Shown piece by piece: positions 1 to 7,798 of a stretch of DNA of 26,649 nucleotides. The stretch is from Deltaproteobacteria bacterium RBG_13_49_15 (GTDB lineage: Bacteria > Desulfobacterota > Desulfobacteria > Desulfobacterales > UBA2156), in assembly GCA_001797695.1 (NCBI GenBank), contig MGQD01000092.1, positions 6,666-33,314 on the forward strand. The letters run 5' to 3'. The position numbers were made by a program, and so were the translations under genes. The notes beneath the pieces were generated by a model, which made no database searches, had not been told where the DNA came from, and saw only the letters and a program-made list of their open reading frames with translations. The first letter of the stretch is position 1, and every line of letters starts with the position of its first letter.

Positions 1-834
1 CCTGTTTTTAAATGCACCTTTCGGCACAAGCCCCATAGAGGCGAATTCAAATGCTTCAGGGATAATCGGAATTTTTTCAAAATGCAGGTAAACGGAATAT
101 CCGGAGCCGACCACCATTTCAGCCAGGTGCCCCAGGAGGCCGAAACCCGTAATATCCGTGCAGGCGTGAACGTCGTAGTCCGACATTATCTTGGCGGCAC
201 GTTGATTGAGCGTTGCCATCATCTGCGTGGTTCTTTCAATCGTCTCTGCCGAAGCGATTCCTCCTTTAATAGCCGTACTGATGATACCGGTTCCAAGCGG
301 TTTGGTCAGGATGAGTTTATCGCGGGGATGTAAATTTGTTTTTGTTCGTATTTTATCCGGATGGATAAATCCGGTCACCGCAAGACCGTATTTAAGTTCA
401 TGGTCTTCGACGCTGTGCCCTCCGATCAATACGACACCGGCTTCATTGAGTTTATCGATACCGCCCCGAAGGATTTCATGCAGGATGGAAATATCCATCT
501 GCTTTATGGGAAATGCCACAAGATTCAACGCGGTTTTGGGTTCTCCTCCCATGGCATATACATCGCTTAAGGCGTTGGCTGCGGCAATCTGACCGAACCA
601 GTAGGGATCATCGACGATGGGGGTGAAAAAATCGACGGTCTGGATGATGGCCAGGTTATCGGAAATCCGGTAAACCCCGGCATCGTCGGCCTTTTCCAAA
701 CCCACCAGCACATTGGGGTTCGTTGGAATGTGAAGCCCGCAAAGCGCTTGATCCAGGTCCCCTGGAGGAAGCTTCGACGCTCAACCGGCCCCGGAAACCG
801 TGGTGGTCAATCTAACCGGGTTGATATCATTCAT
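1..834 (-). CDS. selD: Selenide, water dikinase (selenophosphate synthetase), selenocysteine-containing, 3' end beyond window
   Basis: SelD makes selenophosphate from selenide and ATP in the cytosol; this is the selenium donor for selenocysteine tRNA. The minus strand reads from ATG at 834-832 to base 1 without a stop other than one UGA, giving 278 codons of a family usually near 345, so the C-terminus is outside the window. Codon 18 is UGA in the context GAG-U-ASKLPP, which aligns with GAGCGCKISP of Escherichia coli SelD, where Cys17 and Lys20 are catalytic; Lys21 is kept here. Further family motifs are QTVDFFTP, AANALSDVYAMGG, LIGGHSVED and CTDITGFGLLGH. The ribosome site is weak. An annotator that treats UGA as stop would lose the gene start or drop the gene. 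Naming is near certain; selenocysteine insertion is inferred from the alignment and the hairpin after the UGA. Confidence 0.96.
746..772 (-). promoter_or_regulatory. Bacterial SECIS-like hairpin of selD
   Basis: On the minus strand the arm GCTT, a CC/TC internal loop, the six-base arm TCCAGG, a GGA loop, CCTGGA and AAGC form one hairpin. The apical loop begins 20 nucleotides after the UGA and starts with GG. This fits the bacterial SECIS rule of a short stem-loop about 16-37 nucleotides downstream with a G in the first two loop bases. It lies inside the coding sequence and would recruit SelB. The fold was drawn by eye. Confidence 0.75.
781..783 (-). other. In-frame UGA read as selenocysteine (SelD U18)
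   Basis: The TGA sits at the position of the catalytic cysteine of SelD, with unbroken SelD homology on both sides. SelD proteins with Sec or Cys at this site are both well known. Confidence 0.93.
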
Positions 835-885
835 TTAATAATCCGTTCATCTGAAAGTGTATGAAAGCATTTGAATCCGAAAATC

Positions 886-902
886 ATCCCGCAAATCGGG
901 AT
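886..902. other. Small perfect hairpin in the selD leader
   Basis: ATCCCG and CGGGAT form a six-base stem around a five-base loop. On the minus strand it lies between the candidate promoter and the selD start codon. There is no T tract beside it. It could be a leader structure or an operator, or it could be chance. Confidence 0.3.
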
Positions 903-914
903 AACTTTCTTAAA

Positions 915-943
915 AGATTATCAGAAAAAAGATGACAAATCAA
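915..943 (-). promoter_or_regulatory. Weak sigma-70-like promoter candidate for selD
   Basis: On the minus strand TTGATT (943-938) is followed after 17 bases by TAATCT (920-915), about 80 bases before the selD start. The -35 box matches TTGACA at four positions and the -10 box is poor, so this is a candidate only. Confidence 0.25.
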
Positions 944-1338
944 AATGATTAAATCAATGATAACGATGCAATGGATTGATATTTTCGATCACTTTTTCCA
1001 GGAGTGGATATTGCGAGAAGCTGAAATGAGCCGCTTTGGAACGTTCTAAATGGTCCCAAACTTTTCGCTTGCATTTTTTAAATAAAGGAAATAAAGGATT
1101 CAAAATCAGTCTGAGACCACAAGCTGAGTCTGTTGTTTTTCAATTCCGTTTCGGCCTGCTCTGCATTCTCTTTAATAGGCTGTTTTGTGTCGGATCATTT
1201 CAAGAAATCATCAACTGAGCCATCGAAAAAACACAAGCTTCATTTTGAAACCTTACATAATGATTCTTTGGCGGAGCAGGGGGATTAAGACAGCTCTGCG
1301 AAAGACGTTAAAGGAAGTTTTATGGAGGATTTTCGGAA

Positions 1339-2397
1339 ATGATGGCGAAACAATATTTAAAAATATTTCAGGAGATCGGGAATGCTTTTAATTCTCCAAT
1401 GGAGACGAAAGAGCTTCTTGAAACGATCAGTAAAGCCATCGTGGACAATCTTGCTTTAAAAGGGTGTCATTTTCTTTTGGTCGGCCGGGATCGCAAAACA
1501 TTAGATTACATCGCTTCCTATGGATTGAGTGAAAAATTTAAACAGATTTTTCAACCGGGGGCCCTGGATGCTGAAAAGAGTATTTCGGAGGCACTTAATG
1601 GGAAAATAGTTTTGGTTGAAGATGCCTCTCATGATCCAAGAATTCAGCATCCCCAGGCGCATGCGGAAGAGGGGATCGTATCTCTGCTCACGGTTCCTCT
1701 CCAGAGTCGGGACCGTGTGATCGGAACCATGCGTTTGTCGGCCGCCGAGAAAAGAACGTTTACATCAGATGAACTGGAAATCCTTCAGGTGGTGGCCTCC
1801 TTTTCCGCCAGCGCGATCCTTTATTCGGTTTATCGGGGTATTTTAAAACGGGTGACCGAAACAGTGCGATCATCTCTGGACATCAATGCGGTTTTGAACT
1901 CAATCGTTAAAGTGGTCACCGAAGAAATGCGTGTAAAAGGCAGCACCATCCGGCTGCTGAATGCCGACCGCAGAAAATTAGAATTAAGAGCTTCCTACGG
2001 CCTGAGTCAGGCCTATCTGGACAAGGGCCCGGTAGATGCGGACAAGAGCATTGCTGAAACCTTGAAAGGAAAATGCGTCGTCGTCCATGACGTACCGAAC
2101 AACCCAAAAGTTCAATACCCGGAAGCGGCCCGCCAGGAACAAATCGAATCCATTCTGAGTGTTCCTTTACTGATCCGCAATCAGCCAATCGGTATGCTTA
2201 GGATTTATAGCCGATTTCCATTTGTATTTTCAGAAGAGGAGATCAATCTGATGGAAGCCATTGGGGATCAGTGCGCTTTGGTCATTCGAAACGCTGAAAT
2301 GTACACCGGCGTGAAGCAGCGCTATGATGTCCTCATGTCCGACTTTCATCAGTGGTTTGATCAACTTCATCCAACTCCTGGGCCAATAGAACGTTAA
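1339..2397 (+). CDS. Tandem GAF-domain protein
   Basis: The 352-residue protein consists of two GAF domains, at about residues 10-160 and 175-325, with no kinase, cyclase, HTH or other output domain and no membrane segment. Both halves carry the GAF signature of a hydrophobic strand, a segment like IASYGLSEKF or RASYGLSQAY, a DAxKSIxE(A/T)L(N/K)GK stretch and a closing LTVPLQ or LSVPLL strand. The two halves resemble each other, so they probably arose by internal duplication. GAF domains bind small ligands such as cyclic nucleotides or haem, or pair proteins; the ligand cannot be read here. The ATG at 1339 follows GGAGG at 1324-1328; the next codon is also ATG. nuoA begins 30 bases after the stop, so the gene is probably the first of the nuo operon and may have a sensory or regulatory role linked to it. 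Confidence 0.85.
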   Translation: MMAKQYLKIFQEIGNAFNSPMETKELLETISKAIVDNLALKGCHFLLVGRDRKTLDYIASYGLSEKFKQIFQPGALDAEKSISEALNGKIVLVEDASHDPRIQHPQAHAEEGIVSLLTVPLQSRDRVIGTMRLSAAEKRTFTSDELEILQVVASFSASAILYSVYRGILKRVTETVRSSLDINAVLNSIVKVVTEEMRVKGSTIRLLNADRRKLELRASYGLSQAYLDKGPVDADKSIAETLKGKCVVVHDVPNNPKVQYPEAARQEQIESILSVPLLIRNQPIGMLRIYSRFPFVFSEEEINLMEAIGDQCALVIRNAEMYTGVKQRYDVLMSDFHQWFDQLHPTPGPIER

Positions 2398-2427
2398 TTT
2401 GAAGAAACGGGTTGAAAGGGAAACGCC

Positions 2428-2856
2428 GTGTTATTTCAATTTGCCACCGCATTAGTATTTTTGCTGTTGGCCTTGCTTTTCGTGTTCGTTGCGCTCACCG
2501 CCGGTTCCCTGCTCAGATCAAAGGTAATCGACCAGGAAAAATCCACAATATACGAGTGCGGAGAGCGCCCCATCGGAGATGCCTGGTTTAATTTCAATCC
2601 GCGCTTTTATATTCTCGCATTAACTTTTATCGTTTTTGATGTTGAAATAGCACTTACGATACCGGTTGTTGTTGTTTTTAGACAATGGATTGCCGCGCAA
2701 CGCGGAGCGATAGCTTTCGTGGAGATTGTTATCTTTATACTCATTCTTACGCTGGCGCTGGTGTATGTATGGCGGAACGGAGATATTCGCTGGCTTAAAA
2801 AATTGGGACACGTGTCACCCTTGAAAGAAGATGAAAGAAAATACTACTATTATTGA
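2428..2856 (+). CDS. nuoA: NADH-quinone oxidoreductase subunit A
   Basis: NuoA is a small membrane subunit of complex I at the junction between the quinone site and the proton-pumping arm. The 142-residue product has three predicted membrane helices (about residues 5-28, 62-85 and 93-115). It also has the family signature YECGERPIGDAWFNFNPRFY and the FDVEIAL motif in helix two, with its conserved acidic residues. The start is GTG, about ten bases after AAAGGGA; no ATG fits. The gene overlaps nuoB by 26 bases, which suggests translational coupling. It is the first core gene of an eleven-gene complex I run. Confidence 0.95.
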   Translation: MLFQFATALVFLLLALLFVFVALTAGSLLRSKVIDQEKSTIYECGERPIGDAWFNFNPRFYILALTFIVFDVEIALTIPVVVVFRQWIAAQRGAIAFVEIVIFILILTLALVYVWRNGDIRWLKKLGHVSPLKEDERKYYYY

Positions 2857-3334
2857 GCAGGGAGTAATCGTTTCGACTATCGACGGCGTCCTTAACTGGA
2901 TGAGGAAATCTTCCATCTGGTATTTGCTTTTCGGAACCGCGTGCTGTGCCATCGAACTCATGCAAGCCGGGGGGCCCCGAACCGATCTTGACCGGTTCGG
3001 GGCAGTTTTTCGAGCTACCCCCCGGCAGTCTGATCTGATGATCGTGGCAGGCACCGTAACCTATAAAATGGCGGAACGGATCCGGCTTTTGTACCACCAA
3101 ATGGCAGAACCGAAATATGTCATCTCAATGGGGAGCTGTGCCAATTGCGGCGGGCTTTTTCAAAGAAGCTATTCTGTTTTGAAGGGAATCGATAAAGTGG
3201 TTCCGGTTGATGTGTACATTGCCGGATGCCCTCCGCGCACCGAAGCGCTGGCGGAAGGAATTCTGAAAATTCAGAAAATTATGATGAGAGAAAAATGGCT
3301 TAAGACAAGAGGGACCAAACGAAATTTCATCTAA
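2831..3334 (+). CDS. nuoB: NADH-quinone oxidoreductase subunit B
   Basis: NuoB carries the terminal iron-sulfur cluster N2, which passes electrons to quinone. The 167-residue protein shows FGTACCAIELM with the tandem cysteines C38-C39, DLDRFGAVFRATPRQSDLMI, ISMGSCANCGG and IAGCPPRTEAL. These supply the four N2 ligands: the CC pair, the Cys of GSC and the Cys of GCPP. The length is usual for the family. The residue after GSCAN is an extra cysteine where E. coli has glycine; this is seen in related proteins and is probably not a ligand. The start lies inside nuoA. Confidence 0.97.
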   Translation: MKENTTIIEQGVIVSTIDGVLNWMRKSSIWYLLFGTACCAIELMQAGGPRTDLDRFGAVFRATPRQSDLMIVAGTVTYKMAERIRLLYHQMAEPKYVISMGSCANCGGLFQRSYSVLKGIDKVVPVDVYIAGCPPRTEALAEGILKIQKIMMREKWLKTRGTKRNFI

Positions 3335-3421
3335 GGGGGTTCAGAGGTTCGAGGCTCAAGTGAAAAGGGATTAAATGTCAATACGTCTTGATGCGCTCAA
3401 GCTTTCGAGAGGTTGGAATCC

Positions 3422-3955
3422 GTGAAACCCGCTGAAGTGTATAAGCTGTTGATTGATCGATTTGGTGAGGATTTAATCCTTGCCTATGTGGAGACGCGAA
3501 ACCCATATATCAAAATAAACAACGGCTACGTTCAAGCCATCTGCACCTTTTTGCGCTATAATCCTAGCACTAAATTCGCTTTTCTTTCCAGCATTTCCGG
3601 TGTCGATTATCCTCAAAGAAATGAAATCGACATTGTCTATCACTTGTTTTCACCGTTTCTTAATACTCTATGCGTGTTAAAAACGTCAACTCCCAGAGAC
3701 TTGCCGGAATTGGAGTCTCTTGAAAGTGTCTGGAAAGTCGCCAATTGGTTTGAGCGGGAGATATATGATCTTCTGGGGGTGAGGTTCACCGGGCATTCCA
3801 ATCTTAAGCGAATTTTACTTCCGGATGATTGGGAAGGCCACCCGCTCAGAAAAGATTACAAGGAAAAGAATTCATATCATGACATGGAAACCATGCGTCC
3901 GGATCCGTTAAAAGTTCTTCGGGAAAAAAATGAAAAATCCGGCAAAAGTCAATGA
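3422..3955 (+). CDS. nuoC: NADH-quinone oxidoreductase subunit C (30 kDa)
   Basis: NuoC is a peripheral scaffold subunit that packs against NuoD and NuoB near the quinone site; it holds no cofactor. The motif ANWFEREIYDLLGVRFTGHS followed by LKRILLPDDWEGHPLRKDY is diagnostic. I place the start at GTG 3422, nine bases after AGAGG (3408-3412), giving 177 residues. A TTG at 3413 would extend it by three codons but has no space for a ribosome site. It stands alone, not fused to NuoD as in E. coli. Its end overlaps nuoD by 26 bases, and 87 bases separate it from nuoB. Confidence 0.94.
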   Translation: MKPAEVYKLLIDRFGEDLILAYVETRNPYIKINNGYVQAICTFLRYNPSTKFAFLSSISGVDYPQRNEIDIVYHLFSPFLNTLCVLKTSTPRDLPELESLESVWKVANWFEREIYDLLGVRFTGHSNLKRILLPDDWEGHPLRKDYKEKNSYHDMETMRPDPLKVLREKNEKSGKSQ

Positions 3956-5096
3956 AGCAATAAGGCATTTAAAGCCCCAGGCCGCTCCCTTCGAAGAGGA
4001 GATGAGTCTTAATTTCGGCCCCCAACATCCGTCCACACACGGGGTATTGAACTTCCTGGTGGTCACGGACGGGGAAGTGATGCATCAAGCCCTGCCCAAT
4101 ATCGGTTATCTGCACAGAGGTATCGAGAAACTGGCCGAGATGACGCCTTACTCAGGGTTTATGCCTTATACGGATCGGGTCGATTATTTGGCCGCCATGT
4201 TTGCCAATCAAGTATTCGCCATGGCTGTCGAAAGCCTGGCGGAGATTGAAGTGCCGAAACGGGCCGAGTATTTGAGGGTAATTGTCTGTGAATTAAACCG
4301 CATCGCCAGTCATTTTATTGCTACCGGCGCCCTTGCTCTTGACTTGGGAGCGGTGACCCCCTTCGTGCAGTGGCTCAGGGAACGCGAATTCATCAATGAT
4401 ATCATGGAAGCGCTCTGCGGGGCCCGGCTCACCTATAACTATATGCGCATCGGCGGCGTGTCTGTCGACATGCCTGGCGACCTGCCTGACAAAATATTAC
4501 GATTTCTGGATCATTTTGAACCTATCATCGATGAGTACAACCGTTTGATTTCCAACAACGAAATTTTTGTTAAACGTCTGGCTGATGTTGCGGTGATATC
4601 CCCCATTGATGCGGTCAATTTCGGATTGGTGGGCCCTAATCTCAGAGCATCCGGAATCGGGATCGACCTCCGAAAAACATTGGGATATTCAGTCTATCCC
4701 GATTTTGATTTTGAAGTACCGCTCGGCAAGGGCTTTCGAGGCGCCCTGGGAGATGCATATGATCGCTATATGGTCAGAATACTTGAAATGACCCAATCCT
4801 GCCGAATTATCCGCCAGGCGCTTGAAAAGATTCCCGGCGGCGAATACCGGGCGAACGTAAAGAAAAAATTAAAGGTTGAAGAGAATGAAGTATATTCGAG
4901 GGTGGAAAGTGCAAGAGGTGAGATGGGGGTATATCTGATTTCCGATGGAACCGACAGACCCTATCGGTTGAAAATAAAAACAGGATCATTTACAGCCATG
5001 TCAATTGTGGAAAAAGCAAGTCAGGGGCTCATGGTGGCCGACCTGATTGCGTTAATCGGGAGTCTTGATGTTGTTGCGCCGGAGGTGGATAGATGA
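3930..5096 (+). CDS. nuoD: NADH-quinone oxidoreductase subunit D (49 kDa)
   Basis: NuoD forms the quinone-binding cavity with NuoB and descends from the large subunit of NiFe hydrogenases. The 388-residue protein has LNFGPQHPSTHGV, which holds the quinone-site histidine, and IGYLHRGIEKL, which holds the quinone-site tyrosine. It also has YTDRVDYL, ELNRIASHF and the C-terminal DGTDRPYRLKIKTGSF and EVDR ending. The N-terminus carries about 25 residues before the first motif, usual for separate NuoD proteins. Translation is probably coupled to nuoC by the 26-base overlap. The stop overlaps the nuoH start by four bases. Confidence 0.97.
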   Translation: MKNPAKVNEAIRHLKPQAAPFEEEMSLNFGPQHPSTHGVLNFLVVTDGEVMHQALPNIGYLHRGIEKLAEMTPYSGFMPYTDRVDYLAAMFANQVFAMAVESLAEIEVPKRAEYLRVIVCELNRIASHFIATGALALDLGAVTPFVQWLREREFINDIMEALCGARLTYNYMRIGGVSVDMPGDLPDKILRFLDHFEPIIDEYNRLISNNEIFVKRLADVAVISPIDAVNFGLVGPNLRASGIGIDLRKTLGYSVYPDFDFEVPLGKGFRGALGDAYDRYMVRILEMTQSCRIIRQALEKIPGGEYRANVKKKLKVEENEVYSRVESARGEMGVYLISDGTDRPYRLKIKTGSFTAMSIVEKASQGLMVADLIALIGSLDVVAPEVDR

Positions 5097-6340
5097 AAGC
5101 CTTCGCTGACAAGCTTTTTCTTAATATTTTCCACATCCAGGCCGCTGATTCGCCGTATCTTGCTTTATGGTATGTCTTGATGATGTTTCTTGTTTCATTC
5201 ATTTTATTAAATTTTGCTGCGCTTTTTGCCGGTATTGCCAGTTATGTGGAGCGTCGCATTGCCGCCAGAATGCAAAACCGTATCGGTCCCAATCTTGTAG
5301 GTCCTCAGGGAATTTTGCAGTGGCTTGCCGATGGTTTAAAAATGTTTTTAAAGGAAGATCTTGTTCCCCAAACTGCGGATAAATTTATCTTTCGCCTGGC
5401 TCCTTACTTTGTTTTTGCAGGACTGTTTGGGGCATTCGTCGCCCTGCCGTTCGGTTACGGCATTGTGGCAGCCGACTTAAACGTCGGCATCTACTACATT
5501 CTGGCCATAACTTCGCTTGTGGTTGTCGGCATCATCAGCGGGGGTTGGTCATCCAACTCCAAGTGGGCGCTGTTCGGCGCTCTCCGGTCGGCAGCTCAAA
5601 TCATCTCTTATGAAATTCCTACCGGATTATCGTTGATGTTGGTGGTGATGCTTGCCGGCAGTCTGTCCACCCAATCCATTATTGAATCCCAGGGGGGATG
5701 GCCCTGGGAGTGGTTTGTCTTTCACAGCCCCTTTACCCTGGCGGGATTTTTCATCTTTTTCATCTCTTCTCTGGCAGAAGGAAACCGGGTTCCCTTTGAC
5801 CTGCCGGAGGCGGAGAGTGAACTGGTTTCCGGTTTTAATACCGAATATTCCGGCCTTCGTTTTCTCATTTATCCCATGGCCGAATGGGCTAATTTGTGGG
5901 TGGTAGGGGCTATGGTAACGCTGACGTATTTAGGGGGCTGGCAAATTCCCGGCGTCCGCCTGGAAACCATCCCGTCCAGTGTGTTGTTGTTTTTAATTAG
6001 TATAACGATTTTCTTCATCAAAACGCTGGCGGTGGTATTCATTGTCATTCAATTACGCTGGACTCTGCCGCGCGTCAGGGTGGACCAAATGACATTAATC
6101 TGTTGGACCTATCTGGTGCCGATTGCTCTGATCTGTCTGATTGGAACCATGATATGGATGCTCGCATTTCCATGGAAGAGTGTATTTGGAACAGCGATTA
6201 GGATTTTGATGAGCACCGTCGGAGGAAGCGTAATGATCTGGTGCATGTTAAGGGCTAGACACAATTATGTGATTGATAAAGACCGATTTGAAAAGCTGAA
6301 AGGGATTCCCGCATGGTATCCGCCATGGAAACTGCCGTAA
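5093..6340 (+). CDS. nuoH: NADH-quinone oxidoreductase subunit H
   Basis: NuoH is the membrane subunit that receives the quinone headgroup and couples the redox arm to the pumping arm. The charged loop motifs RRIAARMQNRIGPN, QWLADGLKMFLKED and EGNRVPFDLPEAESELVSGF are all present. At 415 residues it is longer than the roughly 325 of E. coli. About 20 extra residues lie before the first helix. A further hydrophobic helix, about residues 360-383, is followed by a charged tail. GGAGGTGG stands just before the ATG, and the gene overlaps nuoD by four bases. Its last 28 bases also encode the start of nuoI. Confidence 0.97.
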   Translation: MKAFADKLFLNIFHIQAADSPYLALWYVLMMFLVSFILLNFAALFAGIASYVERRIAARMQNRIGPNLVGPQGILQWLADGLKMFLKEDLVPQTADKFIFRLAPYFVFAGLFGAFVALPFGYGIVAADLNVGIYYILAITSLVVVGIISGGWSSNSKWALFGALRSAAQIISYEIPTGLSLMLVVMLAGSLSTQSIIESQGGWPWEWFVFHSPFTLAGFFIFFISSLAEGNRVPFDLPEAESELVSGFNTEYSGLRFLIYPMAEWANLWVVGAMVTLTYLGGWQIPGVRLETIPSSVLLFLISITIFFIKTLAVVFIVIQLRWTLPRVRVDQMTLICWTYLVPIALICLIGTMIWMLAFPWKSVFGTAIRILMSTVGGSVMIWCMLRARHNYVIDKDRFEKLKGIPAWYPPWKLP

Positions 6341-6909
6341 ACCCAAGCGTCCGTTCGGCCGTTCGAAAATATTTTAAGAATATCTATCAGTTGTTTTACT
6401 CCATACTGGAAGGTATGGCCGTGACCTTCAGTTATTTATTTCGCCGGCCAATAACCATCCAGTACCCCTATAAGCTGGATAAACCAATGGATGAGATTAT
6501 TCCCGATCGATTTCGCGGAATCCTGGGGGTGGATCTAAGGTATTGCATCGCCTGTCGTTTGTGTCAAACCACCTGTCCGATTGCTTGCATTGCAATTGAT
6601 TTGGAAAGAAATCCCGAAACCAAGGAACGCTTCATCACCCGTTTTGATATTGACATTTCCAAGTGCATGTTTTGCGGACTCTGTGTCGAAGTGTGTTCTA
6701 CCGGCACCTTGCATCATAGTAAAATTTTTGACGGCACCAGCCGGCATGTAGAAAATTTAGTGCTGGAATTTGTGAACACGCCCGTGCGTCCCTTTATAAA
6801 ACCCAAATCGATAGAAGATATACCGGTGGACCGCAGCGGCGCGATAACCAGAAATAAATTGAAGGATTTCTTTGATCTTCCTAAGTTTCGATTGACTGAT
6901 GAAGCGTGA
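6313..6909 (+). CDS. nuoI: NADH-quinone oxidoreductase subunit I (two [4Fe-4S] clusters)
   Basis: NuoI carries clusters N6a and N6b, which relay electrons from the input module to N2. The 198-residue protein has the cluster motifs C78-x2-C81-x2-C84-x3-C88-P and C118-x2-C121-x2-C124-x3-C128. The residue after C128 is serine, not the usual proline, so the second motif ends CSTGTL. Before the clusters an amphipathic stretch (about residues 20-55) packs on the membrane. The chosen ATG at 6313 overlaps nuoH by 28 bases. An in-frame ATG at 6325 is possible; neither has a strong ribosome site. Confidence 0.95.
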   Translation: MVSAMETAVNPSVRSAVRKYFKNIYQLFYSILEGMAVTFSYLFRRPITIQYPYKLDKPMDEIIPDRFRGILGVDLRYCIACRLCQTTCPIACIAIDLERNPETKERFITRFDIDISKCMFCGLCVEVCSTGTLHHSKIFDGTSRHVENLVLEFVNTPVRPFIKPKSIEDIPVDRSGAITRNKLKDFFDLPKFRLTDEA

Positions 6910-6976
6910 GTGGAATCAAAATTGAAATATTTAAAAATGTCTAAGCATTTAAACCCTAACCACATGTTTCTGTGAA

Positions 6977-7486
6977 ATGAGCACCGTAATTTATAATGTC
7001 ATTTTTTATATTTTAGCTTTTTTTGTGGTGATCTCGGCTGCTGTCGTGGCTTTTTCGAAAAATATCGTTCGCAGTGCATTTGCAATGGTGGTGACTTTCC
7101 TGGGCGTTGCCGGATTGTTTGTATTGCTTTCAGCCGACTTTATCGCTGTTACCCAGTTGCTCATATATGTCGGCGGCATACTGGTTCTGATTCTGTTTGC
7201 GGTTATGCTTTCCAGCCGTGTTAAGGAGATTAAAATATCCAATCTCTCTGTTGGTTATTTTCCCGGAGGGATCATAATAGCCTTATTGACGCTTCTTTTA
7301 ATCTATATAGGAGTAAAAACACCCTGGCAAAAACTCGATAGCGTTCGATTTGAGCCAAGCACCTCTGCCATTGGAAACAGCTTGCTCTCCAATTACCTGC
7401 TTCCGTTTGAGATGATTTCCGTCCTGCTATTGGTGGGGCTTATCGGTGCGGTAGTCATTGCCCGTAGAAAAGAGGATCAGGAGTGA
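6977..7486 (+). CDS. nuoJ: NADH-quinone oxidoreductase subunit J
   Basis: NuoJ is a membrane subunit between NuoH and the antiporter-like subunits; its third helix takes part in coupling. The 169-residue product has five predicted helices and the family stretch SADFIAVTQLLIYVGGILVL. The ribosome site before the ATG is poor, and 67 bases separate it from nuoI. A four-base overlap (GTGA) joins it to nuoK. Confidence 0.94.
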   Translation: MSTVIYNVIFYILAFFVVISAAVVAFSKNIVRSAFAMVVTFLGVAGLFVLLSADFIAVTQLLIYVGGILVLILFAVMLSSRVKEIKISNLSVGYFPGGIIIALLTLLLIYIGVKTPWQKLDSVRFEPSTSAIGNSLLSNYLLPFEMISVLLLVGLIGAVVIARRKEDQE

Positions 7487-7794
7487 GTGTCGGATTAAGT
7501 CATTTCCTTACGATTGGCGCTGTGGTTTTTTCCCTTGGGTTATTTTGTGTTATTACCAGACGCAACGCCATTGGAGTCCTAATGGGCGTGGAACTTATTT
7601 TAAACTCGGCCAACATTAACTTCCTTGCGTTTTCCCACTTTTCCAGCGGAACGATTGACGGGCATTTGTTTGCGCTGTTTTGCATTGTGCTGGCGGCTCT
7701 CGAATGCGCTGTAGCCCTGGCGATTGTACTTGCCGTTTTCAGAAACTTTGACAAAGTCATTGATATGGAACAGCTAACCACATTGCATAAATAA
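7483..7794 (+). CDS. nuoK: NADH-quinone oxidoreductase subunit K
   Basis: NuoK has three helices and belongs to the MnhC/MrpC family. The 103-residue product shows GVELILNSANINFLAFS, whose glutamate (NuoK Glu36 in E. coli) is needed for proton transfer, and ALFCIVLAALECAVALAI, which holds the second conserved glutamate. The start is GTG inside the last codons of nuoJ, after an AGGATCAGGA stretch. Confidence 0.95.
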   Translation: MSVGLSHFLTIGAVVFSLGLFCVITRRNAIGVLMGVELILNSANINFLAFSHFSSGTIDGHLFALFCIVLAALECAVALAIVLAVFRNFDKVIDMEQLTTLHK

Positions 7795-7798
7795 GCAT

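Larger units (their letters stand above)
835..1338. other. 504-base divergent intergenic region between selD and the GAF/nuo operon
   Basis: The region is AT-rich and should carry the promoters for selD (leftward) and for the GAF-nuo operon (rightward). Apart from the small hairpin and weak promoter noted near selD, I see no clear -35/-10 pair, no RNA gene and no convincing coding sequence. Short plus-strand open frames around 1036-1391 show no recognisable motif and overlap the strong ribosome site of the GAF gene, so they were not called. Confidence 0.6.

Noticed and set aside
82..592. Plus-strand open frames at the left edge
   Set aside because: They lie antisense to selD, whose minus-strand reading gives continuous SelD homology. 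They look like shadows without motifs of their own.
1036..1391. Short plus-strand open frames before the GAF gene
   Set aside because: They show no family motif and no good ribosome site, and the second overlaps the GAF start.
3413..3421. TTG start for nuoC
   Set aside because: AGAGG directly abuts it, leaving no spacing. GTG 3422 has the correct nine-base spacing.
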